Source: Henricia sp. BOLD:AAB3569 (taxonomy: Eukaryota; Echinodermata; Asteroidea; Spinulosida; Echinasteridae). From it: a stretch of DNA of 64,000 nucleotides. The notes below the pieces were generated by a model. The model was given only the letters and a program-made list of their open reading frames with translations, was not told the DNA's origin and ran no database searches. Shown here piece after piece: positions 45,814-59,100 of this stretch (position 1 is its first letter; each line of letters begins with the position of its first letter). The translations under genes were made by a program, and so were the position numbers. The DNA lies in the NCBI GenBank assembly GCA_037783545.1, contig JBBELK010000067.1, positions 434,001 to 498,000 on the forward strand, read 5' to 3'.

Positions 45814-47140
45814 ATGGAGCATGCGAAACAAGAAGATCCAGAAGTATGGTGCCAGAGCTACTCAAGGAACGACGAAGCCAGAGCATCAGTGGATCAGTCA
45901 AAGTTGAGAATGCGTCGTTCCAAAAGCCACAGTCCAAATACTCGCTTCAGTAACTCATGTGGTGTGAAGGATTCGGAAGACCAGAAAGATTATTCACAAC
46001 CACATCCTCTCAGCGAGCGAAAACAAACCAAGGAGAAAAGAGATCAAGGTGGAAAACGAAAGAAGAAAAAAGGGAAATCGCAGTCACATGACCGAGCATC
46101 TGTCAGGTTCATGAGAAAAATTCAAGCTGATGACAAGCGTGGAACTGAGCAAATCCCAACTAGCCGTTTCAGTTCCTGTAGTGAAGTGGAAACGTCAGAT
46201 GACATTAACAAAAACAGAGACAAAACAGGGATTCCACAAAACGCCTCATATTTAGACTCGAGCAAAGTAACCCCAGTCATGGCATGCAACATTCAGTCAG
46301 AAACTAGCAAGATGCTTGGATATCATCCGCCATGTTGCACGTCGTTATGTCGAGCTGGCGTGTGTGGCTTAGGACCCGCGATGACCCACGATGCATACGT
46401 TTTCCACTGGCTACAACAGCAAACCAATCACCAGAGAAGCCAATCTCAAAACCCGCAGTTTGGACCAAGCCTCGTGGGTTGCCAAGCCAGCCCTTGTCAT
46501 CAATCGTCATTAGGAGCCACTCCTGGCAATATGTGCTATCCAACACACAGCCCAATGCATCAGCCGCAGCCAGCTTACAGCAGCTGTGCTTGTACTCCAA
46601 CACCTAACCGGCAAGATATGGCAAATGAACTCATGACCATGTTTCAACAAGAAGCACTTGAAAACACTTTACATCCAGTGTCTTGTCAAAATCAGAGCCA
46701 GATACCTCTACCTCCAGATGCTCAATCATTCCTAGCGATGCTTCAAAACAGACCCGAGGCTAACGTACCTGCCACGCCTTGTAACCACTGTCCAACGTAT
46801 TCGCCATCTCTCAGACACGCATTAGCAAAAGGTCCCTGTCATCATACCAACGAGACTAGATCAACATTTGGCCAAACCAACAGTTCACAGTGTCAGAGTT
46901 GCCTACCAGCCGCCAGCCCAGCCCACGCTAGTACGTGGACACAGAATGGCAGCCCTTGCAATCACCGCATGCCATCTACCGGTACCCCCAAACAGTGCTC
47001 CATAGAACATGCTGCTACTTTCCTGCACCATGGAAGCCCTATGAGACAGCCATACAGTCCCATCAACCCATGTCAAGATGCCTGCTCTGTTGCATCACCT
47101 GGGACCCCATTCTGTAGAAGTACTCCGGACAGGAACAAGT
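45814..47140 (+). CDS. MARF1: MARF1 exon with start codon
   Basis: ATG at 45814; in-frame TAA at 45805-45807 excludes a longer start, and a likely acceptor ends at 45803, so the exon also has a short 5' UTR. Codes 442 residues plus T; donor GTAAGA at 47141 is in the phase required by the next exon. The open frame runs on to 47351, but that part would be intron read-through. Confidence 0.9.
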
Positions 47141-50100
47141 GTAAGAACAGCTTTGCTTTTCCTAAAACACAAGCATGTACCCATGCTTTCAGTTGTGCAA
47201 GAATTATCTTGGTATTTTTCTGGAATTTAACTGTTGAAGTTGACAGTTCATATAATTATAACCCCTTTGCAGTGGCTAACCATTTTCCAATTTATTCCTC
47301 TGGAGCGGGAGGCTGCACTTGTAGTTTTGGGGGCAAGAGACTTGATAACTAAATTTAATTTGGAATTTTTTTTTTTCATATACGTTGAACACGGATTTCG
47401 ATGAATTTATATATTGGAATCGATAGCTTATTCAATTCTAAGATATACTTCCCACTGACACTTCCGTCGCAAATGTTGCATTTCTGAGATAAATAAATGA
47501 TAAAATTACTGCATGAAGTAATGCAAAAAATTACGTGGCGAGCGGTCTGTGCGTAAGTGCGACAACAGAGGACACTGCGCGCACGCGTGAATGGTTATCT
47601 TGTGCACTAACTGAAGGCAATTTTTGAAGAAGAAAATGTGATTTTTCTCCACAAAAGTGCAAGTGGGAAGTATATATCTTAAAATTACATTATATGTTAA
47701 TTTCCTTAAAATCTCTGTTCAATGTATACAAAAAAAATACCTTTAATTTCAAGTCGTAAATCAATTTTATTTCCTAAGTCTGGTCACAAGTCATTTTCAT
47801 CCAGAGTCAAGTCACAGGTAAAAAAACAAAAACTGACTTGAGCCCAAGCCAACAGGTTGAGAGACCAGCAGCCGATTTTACGAATCCTTACGCACTGCGT
47901 AAGCCCGCTTGCGCAACTTTGTATTGCGTAAGCTGCGCAACATTCATGTGATAATTACACGCAAGCCTATGGGGCTTATGCCATTTTCAAAAATTGCGCA
48001 AGCTACGAAATCTTTCGTGAAATTGGCTGCTGCTGCTCTGGTAGTACTGACCCATGGGCTAATTCTGTATAACTGCCCCCAAGACACACTTAAAACTGCA
48101 TACAATGTATGCAGTTCCAGTTTCGAAACCTAATTTCTCTTGCTAAAGCTCCATTTTCTTGTAAAATCTATTTGTTTTAATGTGGACTTTAATGTTAAAT
48201 GTCAACATCAACAAAATTAACGGGACATACCGGCTTTGTTGGGTTATTTTGGGATCGAAATAGACTCATACATGTACATGATTCTGAAAGTCTTTCTGAA
48301 ATAGACTGAAGAGAACCTAAAAAGAAACCCCAAAATTTTGCCGTTTTTGAGCAATTTTCAAAAATCAAGGTCGCGTGATTTATCCGAACCAGATTTCTAA
48401 ATTTCGCCCTAAAAACAGTGTTTTTTTCAAAACGAGCTCGTCAAATTTACATGTGTTAAGGCGTGAAAAGCTCAGTGTGAACACAGCTAGCCTTAATCAA
48501 GCGAAACTAAATTGTCTGACATTGTGAGAAAGGAGATCACAAAGGGGATCACTGTAGAAATAGTTTTCGAGTATCCAGCATTCTTTTGGCAGTTATTAGT
48601 GCAGGTGCATCCTTAATAAGTTAGCATTTCTTTAATAAAGACGGAGGCTCGTCAATGCACAACGAGCAAATTTGTGCCATGAAATTCACAATGCTCCATA
48701 CCTTGGAGGACCACTCAAGATGCTGGCTGACTAGTCAAGATGTAACCACAGTGGTCCGGGTGGCCAGTGTTAAAAAAAGTTATGGGGAATCCCTGGTAGT
48801 ACAGTTGTGGGGTGTTATAGCCGAGCGGTCTAGTGCGTCGAACTTAAGTTCCTGTGCTAGTACTAGAATGTAGGTTCGATTCCGGGCCGCGACGGGTTGT
48901 GGCACCTGTGCCCCTGAGCAAGGCACTCAACCACACTTGCTCCCATTCCTGTAATTGGCGGTCCCTCCGCTGTTGGATGTGGTGAATGAATAAATAAATA
49001 AATAAATAAAAATAAATAAGTATGTTGAATGGTTTTGCTGAACAGTTGTGCTTTGTGGAAGATCCAATACAATACTGTTAAAGTACTAATCAGTTGATCA
49101 ATTCCTTTTTGCTCTTTTCAGGTGATGAAAATTCCCGTCCAATCGGAGTCTTTTGGGATATTGAGAACTGTGCCGTGCCTCGGGGCAAGTCAGCCTTGGT
49201 CGTTGTGCAGAGTATTAGAGATCGGTTCTTTGCCAATCATAGAGAAGCAGAGTTCATGTGTGTGTGTGACATCAACAAGCAGAATGCAACGGTAATCCAA
49301 GAACTCAATGATGCGCAGGTAATGAGCTTTCATATTGTACTCCATTTTGTGACTCCATTTCTAGACCTCACTGAAATGCACAAAGCCTTAACATCGACGT
49401 CATCACGCCGCAGTCCACATAGTTGACGTGACAATCAAAAACTCCCTATTGAGAGCTAGGGTGAAGACACGGGAAACAAAGTGCCCCAGGTGCAATATTC
49501 AGGTTTTCCCCCCACATTATTGAAGTGTAAATGAGTTTATTGAAGCCTATGATTTGTATTTTGTGAAGAATGCTTCAGGAACATTCACTACAAATAACGA
49601 AAATGGAGTTGAATGTTGTATCGGTGAAAATGAAGTTTAAATTTTAAATACTTGTAAAAACAAACCGAATCGGCAAAAACCGTTTAATGCCGATTCTCCT
49701 AATAGAAACGCACTCATTTATGTGACCCGCTCTGGAAAATGGAGTTTATAATGCTGCACAGTCTGGTTGAACTTTTTCTAATCATAACCAGAAATCCGTT
49801 TAGTCATTTCACAAATTTGACTAATGGTGATCTTTGAGTGATGAAGCTCAAACCTGCCCATTGGTTCAACCAGAAGCACATTTTAGTTATCGTCACAAAA
49901 ACCCCAGCCCAGGTCTAGGCTGTGCAATATTGGACGCATGCATGCAGAGCAGTTTAAAGGAACACACCGGCTAACTGTTTACATAATTTAGTGATGTAGC
50001 ATCATTGACAATATTTTTTTGATTGTTCTCGTGAAAAAAGATCATCAAAATGTCCTGTAATTAACTGAAAAAAATTAAAATAAACAAAAACAGTCAATAG

Positions 50101-53100
50101 TCGGGTTATACGCTTTACCAGCCGTTCACTATCGCGCGAGCCTCACGACTTTGTAGCAAACGATTCGCTCTTCACTTGATAGCTTTTGCTTTGGATATCT
50201 CTTATTTTCTGCTGATTATTTCACTGGACAGCCCGGACCACCGAATGGGTTTTTCCGTTTCTTTGGAGGAGCTGACATTTATGGTTTGTTTTCACGAACA
50301 TACAACTACCGGTAGCAACCGGCTGTTGTGACAGTTCCGCGTACGTGGAGCTACCGGTAGAGTAGGTGTACAGACTAAAACACCTAATGACGAAACACAC
50401 CTGGCAGTCTGGCTCCAAGAACCACGACACCGTACCGGTCGCAGTGTGTGTGTGCCATGGGGCTAAATGTCACGTTCACCCGTGCACTGTCCACTGTAAA
50501 ACTCGCTTCGGTTCCTCAGATTTTTTGAGTCAAAATTTTATTTCGATTTTTCTTAGTTATGTTTAACTTTGTTTCATATTAAACCATCCTGAGATCTCAG
50601 GGAATTTCCACTCTGCAAAGCGACGTGACAATACCCTGAGGATATACACGCAAATCTGTGGAGCGAGCCGGCTGTTGTCTTGAGCCAACTCACGCCCGAG
50701 TCATTTTGATGTAATTTAATCAATTTGGTCATGTTATGCCGAAAAGAAAAAATTTCTATACTTTCCAGAAATTGTATTGGGTTCCCTTCCTTATGACTGT
50801 CCCATTCCTACCAAACTTTCAAACAACGAACCTTATTTACTCCGCAGTTTTTCAAATTAATAACAGGGATGCATGCTGACGAATAATTGCCGACGCGGAC
50901 AACGGCCAGCATTACCGAGTACATGTATCACATGCATGCACGTTGTTTACAATCTGCGCGCGTTACATTTGAATGCCTGCAATCGTGCTGCAATGCACTG
51001 CAAGCGTCCTGATTGGTCCAACAGAGGCGACAAGATTTCTGTCGCTAGTCCCACTGCCAAATGGGGCCTTTTTCAACAGGGCCACTGTACGCAGGAGTTA
51101 GGGAGTGCGTTAAAGGGGCACTGTTGCAAGAGGATGTATTAAACCTGAATAAATACAGTAGTTCTTTTGTCAAATACTAATAAATATTTTGAGCTGAATT
51201 TGATTATCAGAGCTGAATTTTATGCAGTACTGCAGTAATAAACTTTCATACGGCTGGAAATAAAACTAACTCCAAAAACATGTGACCTTGATTTTTTTTA
51301 AAATGCTCAAAAATGGCAAAATTCGGTGGTTTCTTTTCAGGACTACTTCACTCTATTTCAGAAAGACCTTTAGAATCATGGTCTATTTCAAACCCAAAAT
51401 AGCCCGACAAAGCCGGTGTGTTCCTTTAACATATATATTTTTCATTGATTGTATTGATGTACAAATAGAAACCTTTAGGTACTTATAATAGGATTGATAG
51501 GCATACTCTGTTGTTCTGTAGGTGACTGTGGCTCACATCAATGCAACAGCCAAGAATGCAGCTGATGATAAACTCAAACAGAGTTTGCGTCGATTTGCCG
51601 ACACACACAACCCACCTGCAACCGTTGTTCTTATATCAGGTATGTGGTTTGTATCACTTATTGAGAATATATAGCCCAACCAGTAAACGATGTTGTGCTA
51701 TTGTGGCAAGTATGTTTTGCATCAATTGCTCTTTTGAACGTTGACACAATACAACATCCAGTCCTGTTGACCATGTTGACCAGTTCACACTTAAAGGGCC
51801 CCTTATTTAGGATTTTTATCAATGAAATCTATGCTTTAAAACCACTCTACTCAGTTAAAGTCATAAAAATTCTATTTGGAGCTTGCTTTGGGGGTTAAAA
51901 CAAAGGTTTTTAGTTTTTATGCTAATGAAAATATGCATATTCATGACCAAGGTCACATTCAACTGTGCACAAAAGATTCCACTTTTTTCTCAATTTTCCT
52001 GAAACTTGTAATCCATGGCTGTTTGAGTTTGTTTTACATGTTGCCTGCTGTAAGCCATGACAAAACTGGGGGTAGAAACTGCAGCAATTTGCCAAGTCCA
52101 ACTTGAAGTCTTATGTTTTTTCTTAACTTTTCCCTTCTGTCTTCCTTACGTGATGCACTCCAAACAGCGCCCTCTGTCTGTGATTTATTGCAATGAAATC
52201 TTTAAAGTTGAAAAAGGCCACCTTTTATTGATTTTACATCCAAACGAACAATAGTATGTCTTGCTGAACAAGTAATCCGTCATTATGAAGCAAAGCTTAG
52301 GCACAAAGTTGTTTAGCATGTCACAGGCCCTTTAAGATTTGTATCATCCTACACATGCTGAGTAACTCAAAAGGACATGCAGAAATTGGACCATAAAACA
52401 GCTTTAAGCCTGGTTTAATACTTCATACATCTGATGTCAAACGTTGAAGTGAAAACTTTGCTGTGAGGTCAAATTCATGTTTGCTTTCGTGTGAAATATG
52501 AACTGGACTTTAGGCTGTCAATGCAGTCACTCTCGACTCCCCATTGGGTGGCACACGGAAAAAAAATGTGATTTCATGTGGGGCAGCATGGCTGAGAGGT
52601 GTAGCATGTTGAATCCAAGACTATGGTAAATCCACAGGTCAAATCCCATCCCGGCTTGTCCATGGTGCGTGTGCTCTTGGGCAAGGCACTTTGCCATGAA
52701 TTGCCCCTCTACACCCAGGAGGAAATGGGTATCTGTGAGGGTAGAGAAAGCTTAGTCCTTGTGCACACAAGCAGCATGGGACTGTACATGTATACTCCAC
52801 AGGGAGTTGGAAGGATTAAGGAATGATATTACTGAGCCCAATGACCAGGGGTAATAATGCAGAAAGCGCATTGAGAGATCGGGAGATCTGAAATGCGCTA
52901 TATAAGAACTGCCTATTATTAATATTATGTACTCACTCTGCCATGTCTTTGTAGATCTTTTAGCTTGCCTTCCTGAGCGATGGTAACTAACGCACAAATG
53001 TATTGCTGAAATAGAAATCTATCCAAACTTAGTGAGCAATGTAATTGAAGTTAATGATAGTTTTTATATCAGTGAAATCGGCCCCTGGTTTTAATATATC

Positions 53101-56100
53101 GGTGGTCACATTTTTAATAAATGTTAACGTGTTTACTGTGCACATTTGTGGTTTATTAGTACCAGGGTTGTACATGTAGTTGAGTCTATCATAAGTCCCT
53201 GGGTCTTAATTCAAGTCACAAGCTATTCAAATGAACTCCAAAAAAATGCATTCTTTTGTGCATGTTCATCCTTCTTGTGACGGACTTGTGCGGGACTTGT
53301 ACAACTTAGTACAACTTGGTGGTTTTTGCATACTTCAGGTGATATCAACTTTGCTCGAGACTTGTCGGACTTGCGTCATCGCAAAAACTTGCGAGTCATT
53401 CTCGTTCATCGAGACGAAGCTTCAGAGGCACTCTTGGCATGTGCTAATGAGGCAGTTAGATACCAAGACATGGTCCAGGAATTGCCCTTCAGGTCACCAG
53501 TCAAGGTGCGTAGATTCCCCGATCTAGAGAGTCTTTGTAGATCAAATTCTATTAAATAAATACTCATCTGCTGTCCCACGATGTGGCCTCTAAGGCTGGC
53601 TACATCATGAGACAGCAGATGAGTATGTTTATTGCGATTACCACGATGAATACATTTGATTGTTCTTAACCCATTCGCAATGGGGAACTGCATATGCAGT
53701 TTTAAGTGCGAGTGTCTTGGGGCGGTTGTACATAATTAGCCAATGGGTCAGTACTACCAGGGCAGAGCAACAGCTGATTTCACGAAACTTACGCTGCGAT
53801 GGGATTAACAGAGATTCACCATAAAATTATGAGTAATGTTTTGACTTTGCTCATCTCACACGCAAAGCAAATTACTCATATAGCACCTTATTATTTCCCC
53901 TCATACCTCATACCCTCCGACAGTGTGACTGTCCCCCCCCCCCCCCCCCCCCCCCACCCCCCCCCACCCCCCCGTCATGGCCGCCCCTGCAAGGGGTCTA
54001 TACATTCACATTTAATTTTTGTAATTGCAGGCTGCTGTGGAAAGTTCCACTCTTATTGTTCACAATCTTCCAAGTCGTAAAGATGTTACTCAACTGCGGA
54101 ATCGTCTCAAACAGCTCTCGGATAATTGCGGGGGTAAAGTGGTCCACGTGTCATTCAAGAATGCTGTCATCCAGTTCCCCACTGCAGAAAATGCAAGCAG
54201 GTAAATACCAGTTACTGGAAGTAGTTCTTAAAAGTAGTCCTTCAAAATATGAGGCGAATTTTTAATCGCCATTGATCATCTTGTATCAGTAACCTAATCT
54301 TGCTACAAATATAAGGCAATAAAATTATGTTATCCAGTTGATGCGAGAATTATTTTTCGCAAAAACAATTGTTTTTTTTTAAAAGGCAGATGTGCTTGGC
54401 CAAATATTAAGACCTGGGGCCAATTTCATAGAGCTGCTTAAGCATTACAAATTGCTTAAGCATGAAAAACCTTGCTTGATAAAACGAAGTTACCAGCAAC
54501 AATTTCATGAGATTTTCATGGTAATGAAACAGTTCTCTAACACTGGTCATACACTATTTCTATCACATGAAGATTTCACTGGTAACATTCTCTACTAAGA
54601 AAGAGTTTTTTGTACTTAAGCAAATTTTCGTGCTTAAACACCTCTATGAAATTGGCCCCTGGTCAAGCGCCACAAATACTGACTCTTGGGAGTCATTTCT
54701 ACATTTATTGTAGAATTTTCTCACCAAAAGATCATACTTTGCAACATTCTAAGGCTGCCGCCACGGAACGAGATTTGCTACACTGACAGGCCGTCAACAG
54801 CCGTCAAGTACTGTAAAAGCCAATATTTTCGCGTACAGATATTTTCGCGCATTTCAACATCACTGACATTTTTGCGAGTTGTTATTTTCGCGGATGGAAA
54901 TCATGTCACCTTAACAGGGATCGCCACAATTGTTGCAAACAATATTTTCGCGGGTTGTTATTTTCGCTGGCTCTGTCTGGTGCGCGAAATGCACGAAAAT
55001 AAAACCACCGCGAATATTTCAGCTTTTACAGTACACATTGTGTACAAATAAATGGTGTTCTGTGAAAGACAGCTCAGCAAAGAGCATCTGACGAATTAAT
55101 TCGTCTACTGCCCCTGTGACTATACATTGCCAGAACGTGTTTATACGTTAAGAGTTCATTTGCAAACACAGATAAGTGCCGTTCAAGATATCTCAATGCA
55201 GTAGAAGTGACTTGATTTTACCAAATTAATACCTTTCTTTTACATTTTGCTTGATATTTTCTGAAATGTACATAAAAAAAATCACGAGCTACATAAAAAA
55301 TATTAATTGTGAAGTCTCTGATTTTTAGCGGATTTCCTCTTTTTTGTTGTGTGTTTTCTGATCCACATTTCCGCTTTTTTGCCCTTCCAGCGGGCCATAT
55401 TTTTGTTAACGAGCGCCCTCAATTGATTCCGTAATTTTACGAACCAAACTTGTGCAAGTCTAGTCGCCCCTCAAGTGCCATGACATAGAGCGCTGTACCA
55501 TGTATGTATGTATTGTTCCGCTCTACGAGCAGACCGAGACTGCAACGAGTAGCGAAGCAGACGTGTACAAGTCTAATCCCTAAGAAAGCGCCATCTTTGC
55601 CTGCATAGTAAACTGGCAACAGTCATGCATTGCGTGTGGTGTGTAATGCATGTACGTGTGCAGTGCGCAGCTAGCGCGATGCGGCAAGCAGTAGGCAACG
55701 AACGATTTTACTCTCCGCTTTTGCCTCACCGTCTTCGACGATCAATGTTGCCTAGATTCTTTTTAATATTATCCACATTTGTACAAGGTAAATATTTAAA
55801 ACAAAACTGGTTCTTGTCATACCTGGTTAAACTTTTTTTGACATTGCAATTTGCACGATGGTGGTGTTTAAAACGATCCCAAAAGCTCAAATCTTTATAG
55901 TCTCTACGTCTCTTCCCCGCCCCCTCCCCCAAGGAAGCCAGGCCCCTTCCGATTTTGTTCTTCCGGAGTTTTTGTTTTCCTCCAATCTCACCCTGAGCGC
56001 TTATCTGTTTTTGCAAATGATCTCTTCACGTGTTTACACGTCCTCTGGCGTCAAGTGGTTAAATTTTTACTTGATTTGACCAGAGCCAAGATCAGACTAG

Positions 56101-59100
56101 ATGGAGAGAATGTCTTTGGAAGCAAGATTTCCGTAGCTTACCCCAAGAACAAACAGGCAGCCTACAACTACAGTTCACCAAATAGGGGTTCGTCCCAGAA
56201 GAACACCCCACAGTCGGTGCAGGATAGCTGTGAAGACAATAGTAACAAGGAGGAAGATGATTGTAATGACAAGACTGAAGGAGTAGATGAGGTACCGGAT
56301 ACACAGCAGCAAGGTATGCAAGCTGTACATGTTGCATAATTCGTCGCATTTTTTGCATGGTGGTGAAAGAGTAGTTTTTACCAAAATTTCATTTTTCGGG
56401 TGCTAATGAATATGGGTAATTCCCAAAATTAGTGGTCCAAAAGTGTGACATGCTTTTTAAGATTTCCAAGTGTTTTTAATGATTGAAAGTGGTTTCCCAG
56501 TAGAAACTAATTATTTTTATTTGAACAAATGCCACTCAAATTTAATGTTTGTGTGTAGATATGGCACCAAGGTTAATGCAAACTCATTCTACTGGCGTAG
56601 GTAACCCGGGAAACCAAACTCCTATCCAATACCATGGAACAAATTATAAGCCTTTATGGTCTTTTGTTTTAAATATTTTTCAGGAATAAAAAACCCAAAT
56701 ATTGAAGAAAATGATGCTGCCCCCTATAATCACAGGCCACAGTCCATTACTGAGAATTTGTGGTCATAAGTGGTGATTTTTGAAGCAGAGAGTGTCCTAC
56801 GTAGCTGGGACACCAAACATTTTGGACCCCTAATTTTGGGAATTACCCATATGCTAATTTTAATTTCTGAATGTTTTAAATCAAAATTTTATTTGGTTTT
56901 TTAGTTATGAAAAAGCACACAAGGGCGAATAAGCTCATAAAATGCGCAGCATTTTTTGCATAGTGACGAATACTGACATTACGCTGGTGACCGGTGGGGC
57001 CTTGCGCATTACAAGGCGGCGCCTCCTGCCGGGAACCAGCAAACATTGCATGAATCAAACAACTCTTAACTTGGGGGAAAAATAACCACACTGTGAAATT
57101 TGCAGCATTTAAAAAAGGAATTATTTTATCAATGTAAGTATGACCCTTGTCTAAAATCTAGGTGGGAAAATATCAATGACGAAAGTTAAAGGAACACACC
57201 AGCTTCGTTTGGCTATTTTGGGCTCGAAATAGACCCATACATTATTCTGAAAGTCTTTCCGAAATAAACTAAAAAGAAAACCATCAAATTTGGCAATTTT
57301 TGAGCATTTTTCAAAAAATCAAGGTCACACGATTTATCCGAACCAGATTTCTGGTTCGGATAAATCACGTGGTCTTGGAGTTAGTTTTATTCCCAGCCAT
57401 TTGTCATGCGCGGTTAGTTTCTCTTCTTGTTAGAAAATAATGTCCTACGAACACTATGTACATACCGTACTGTATTTTCCAATTTATACACAAAAACTTC
57501 CAACAGATTTCATAAGAAGGGTGTCTGCTTCACGGCGATAAATAATATCCAAAGAAAAAAACGGCATATTGCGGACGTTGGAGAAACCGAATAGTTGCGT
57601 TCGAGTTGCTTCCTCGAGTCAGCGCTGACCTGGGGGGATCACGCAAGGTGTGATGAGTCAAGGGAAACAAGGTTAAACACGTGTCGAACGCCACATTTAT
57701 TTACAAACACATGATACATAATACATCGCAACGGCTGGTAAAGCGTATAGCCCAACATTTCGTCGCAAAGCTGACATAGTGACGAATATGCAGTGTTAAA
57801 GCCATTGCATATTCGTCACTATGTCAGTTTTGCGACGATTTAGTCTCTTTTGTTAATTTTAAACATTTCTAGTTAATTACGTGACATTTTGAGAATTTTT
57901 TTCACAACGACCATCGAAAAATTATTCTCAAGGATGCTAGATCGCTACATTATATAAACAGTAAGCCGGTGTGTCCCTTTAAGAAGACGGGTTTAGATTT
58001 TTACAGACACGCGCAAAAGAATAGAAGTGGCGAATAAGTATGTACAGCCGCTTGCATTTTTTGCATAGTGACGAATTGTGAAACGTCCATAGCGTTACGA
58101 GTGGCGAATAAGATGCACGTGGTATTTTAATATTTTTATCATAGTGAGGAAAACAGTTTGTGACATCAAAATTCCCCCTATATTACCCTTACACGTACCA
58201 AAATCCCAACATAAATTTAGCAAAACTATTCACTGATAACACTATTCTAACAAAAATCGAAATTTTATACGAAAAAGAAATGAAATCCACGAACCAGAAA
58301 AAGCATTACTAAAAAGCCGTATTTCTCAAAAGTGGAATGTTGGCTGATTTGCCACTGTGCGAAAAATGTGACGTTTTTACCTTTATCACGGTGTGTCCAT
58401 CTTCGTCTTGTTCCCCACAGTACGTGTCGGGCACTTTCAGTGCATCTGCACGATACCAGTGATACTGATTATAATTTGAGAGAATCACTGTCCGCGCTGC
58501 GTGTTTGCGTAATCGTGCTACATGTATGTATGTGTCATTGTGATGCACACGATGAACAATTTTTCCTGTCATCCTAGCTTTGGTTACGTTGATTTTTAAT
58601 AGATTGCTTTCGACCACATGCAACATCCGGGAATGTTTGGGTGTCACCGGCCACGCGCGTACATGCACGAGCCAATAGACGCACCTAATCATGCGTAAAA
58701 AATACCTACCAGAAAATGCCACACGTGCACGTTGCGATACGTTCAAATTATTGAGCATGTACTCGGCTTGTAAAAAACGAAAGTTTTATCTTTCTCGATA
58801 CAACAGCCGTGGCGCAACAACATAAAGCAAGGTTGTGCAACAGAGGTAAGTGCAACCAATACGCTTTTCTTGCTCTTTTTGCTGGTTAGCACTCGGGCCA
58901 CGTGGGTCATGATTGTCAAAAGACACCCAAAATGGTTGAAGTCGTGACGTCACCGTAAAGCAGTCTCTAGGAGAAAAGGGAAGATCAATCAATCAATCAA
59001 TCGTTTCTGCCTCGCAACGCGTCGATACGTGCTATGAGGGGTGCTTCCATTTAAGCACCTAATTCAAAACTCCCCACTTCGTGCCATACGGATAAACTGG

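Larger units (their letters stand above)
47141..49121 (+). other. MARF1 intron 1: MITE, repeat fragments, SINE
   Basis: Family F copy 3 at 47362-47741; a family D fragment from about 48220 (cgggacataccggctttgtt); a SINE at 48810-49020. No coding sequence beyond read-through. Confidence 0.8.

Noticed and set aside
47141-47351. Continuation of the 512-codon MARF1 frame past 47140
   Set aside because: A GTAAGA donor in the exact phase needed by exon 2 lies at 47141, and the extension matches nothing; intron read-through is more likely, though an alternative short isoform is possible.
58309-58758. 149-codon minus-strand frame in MARF1 intron 6
   Set aside because: GC-rich stretch without recognisable domain, splice context or homology; in a transposon-rich intron.
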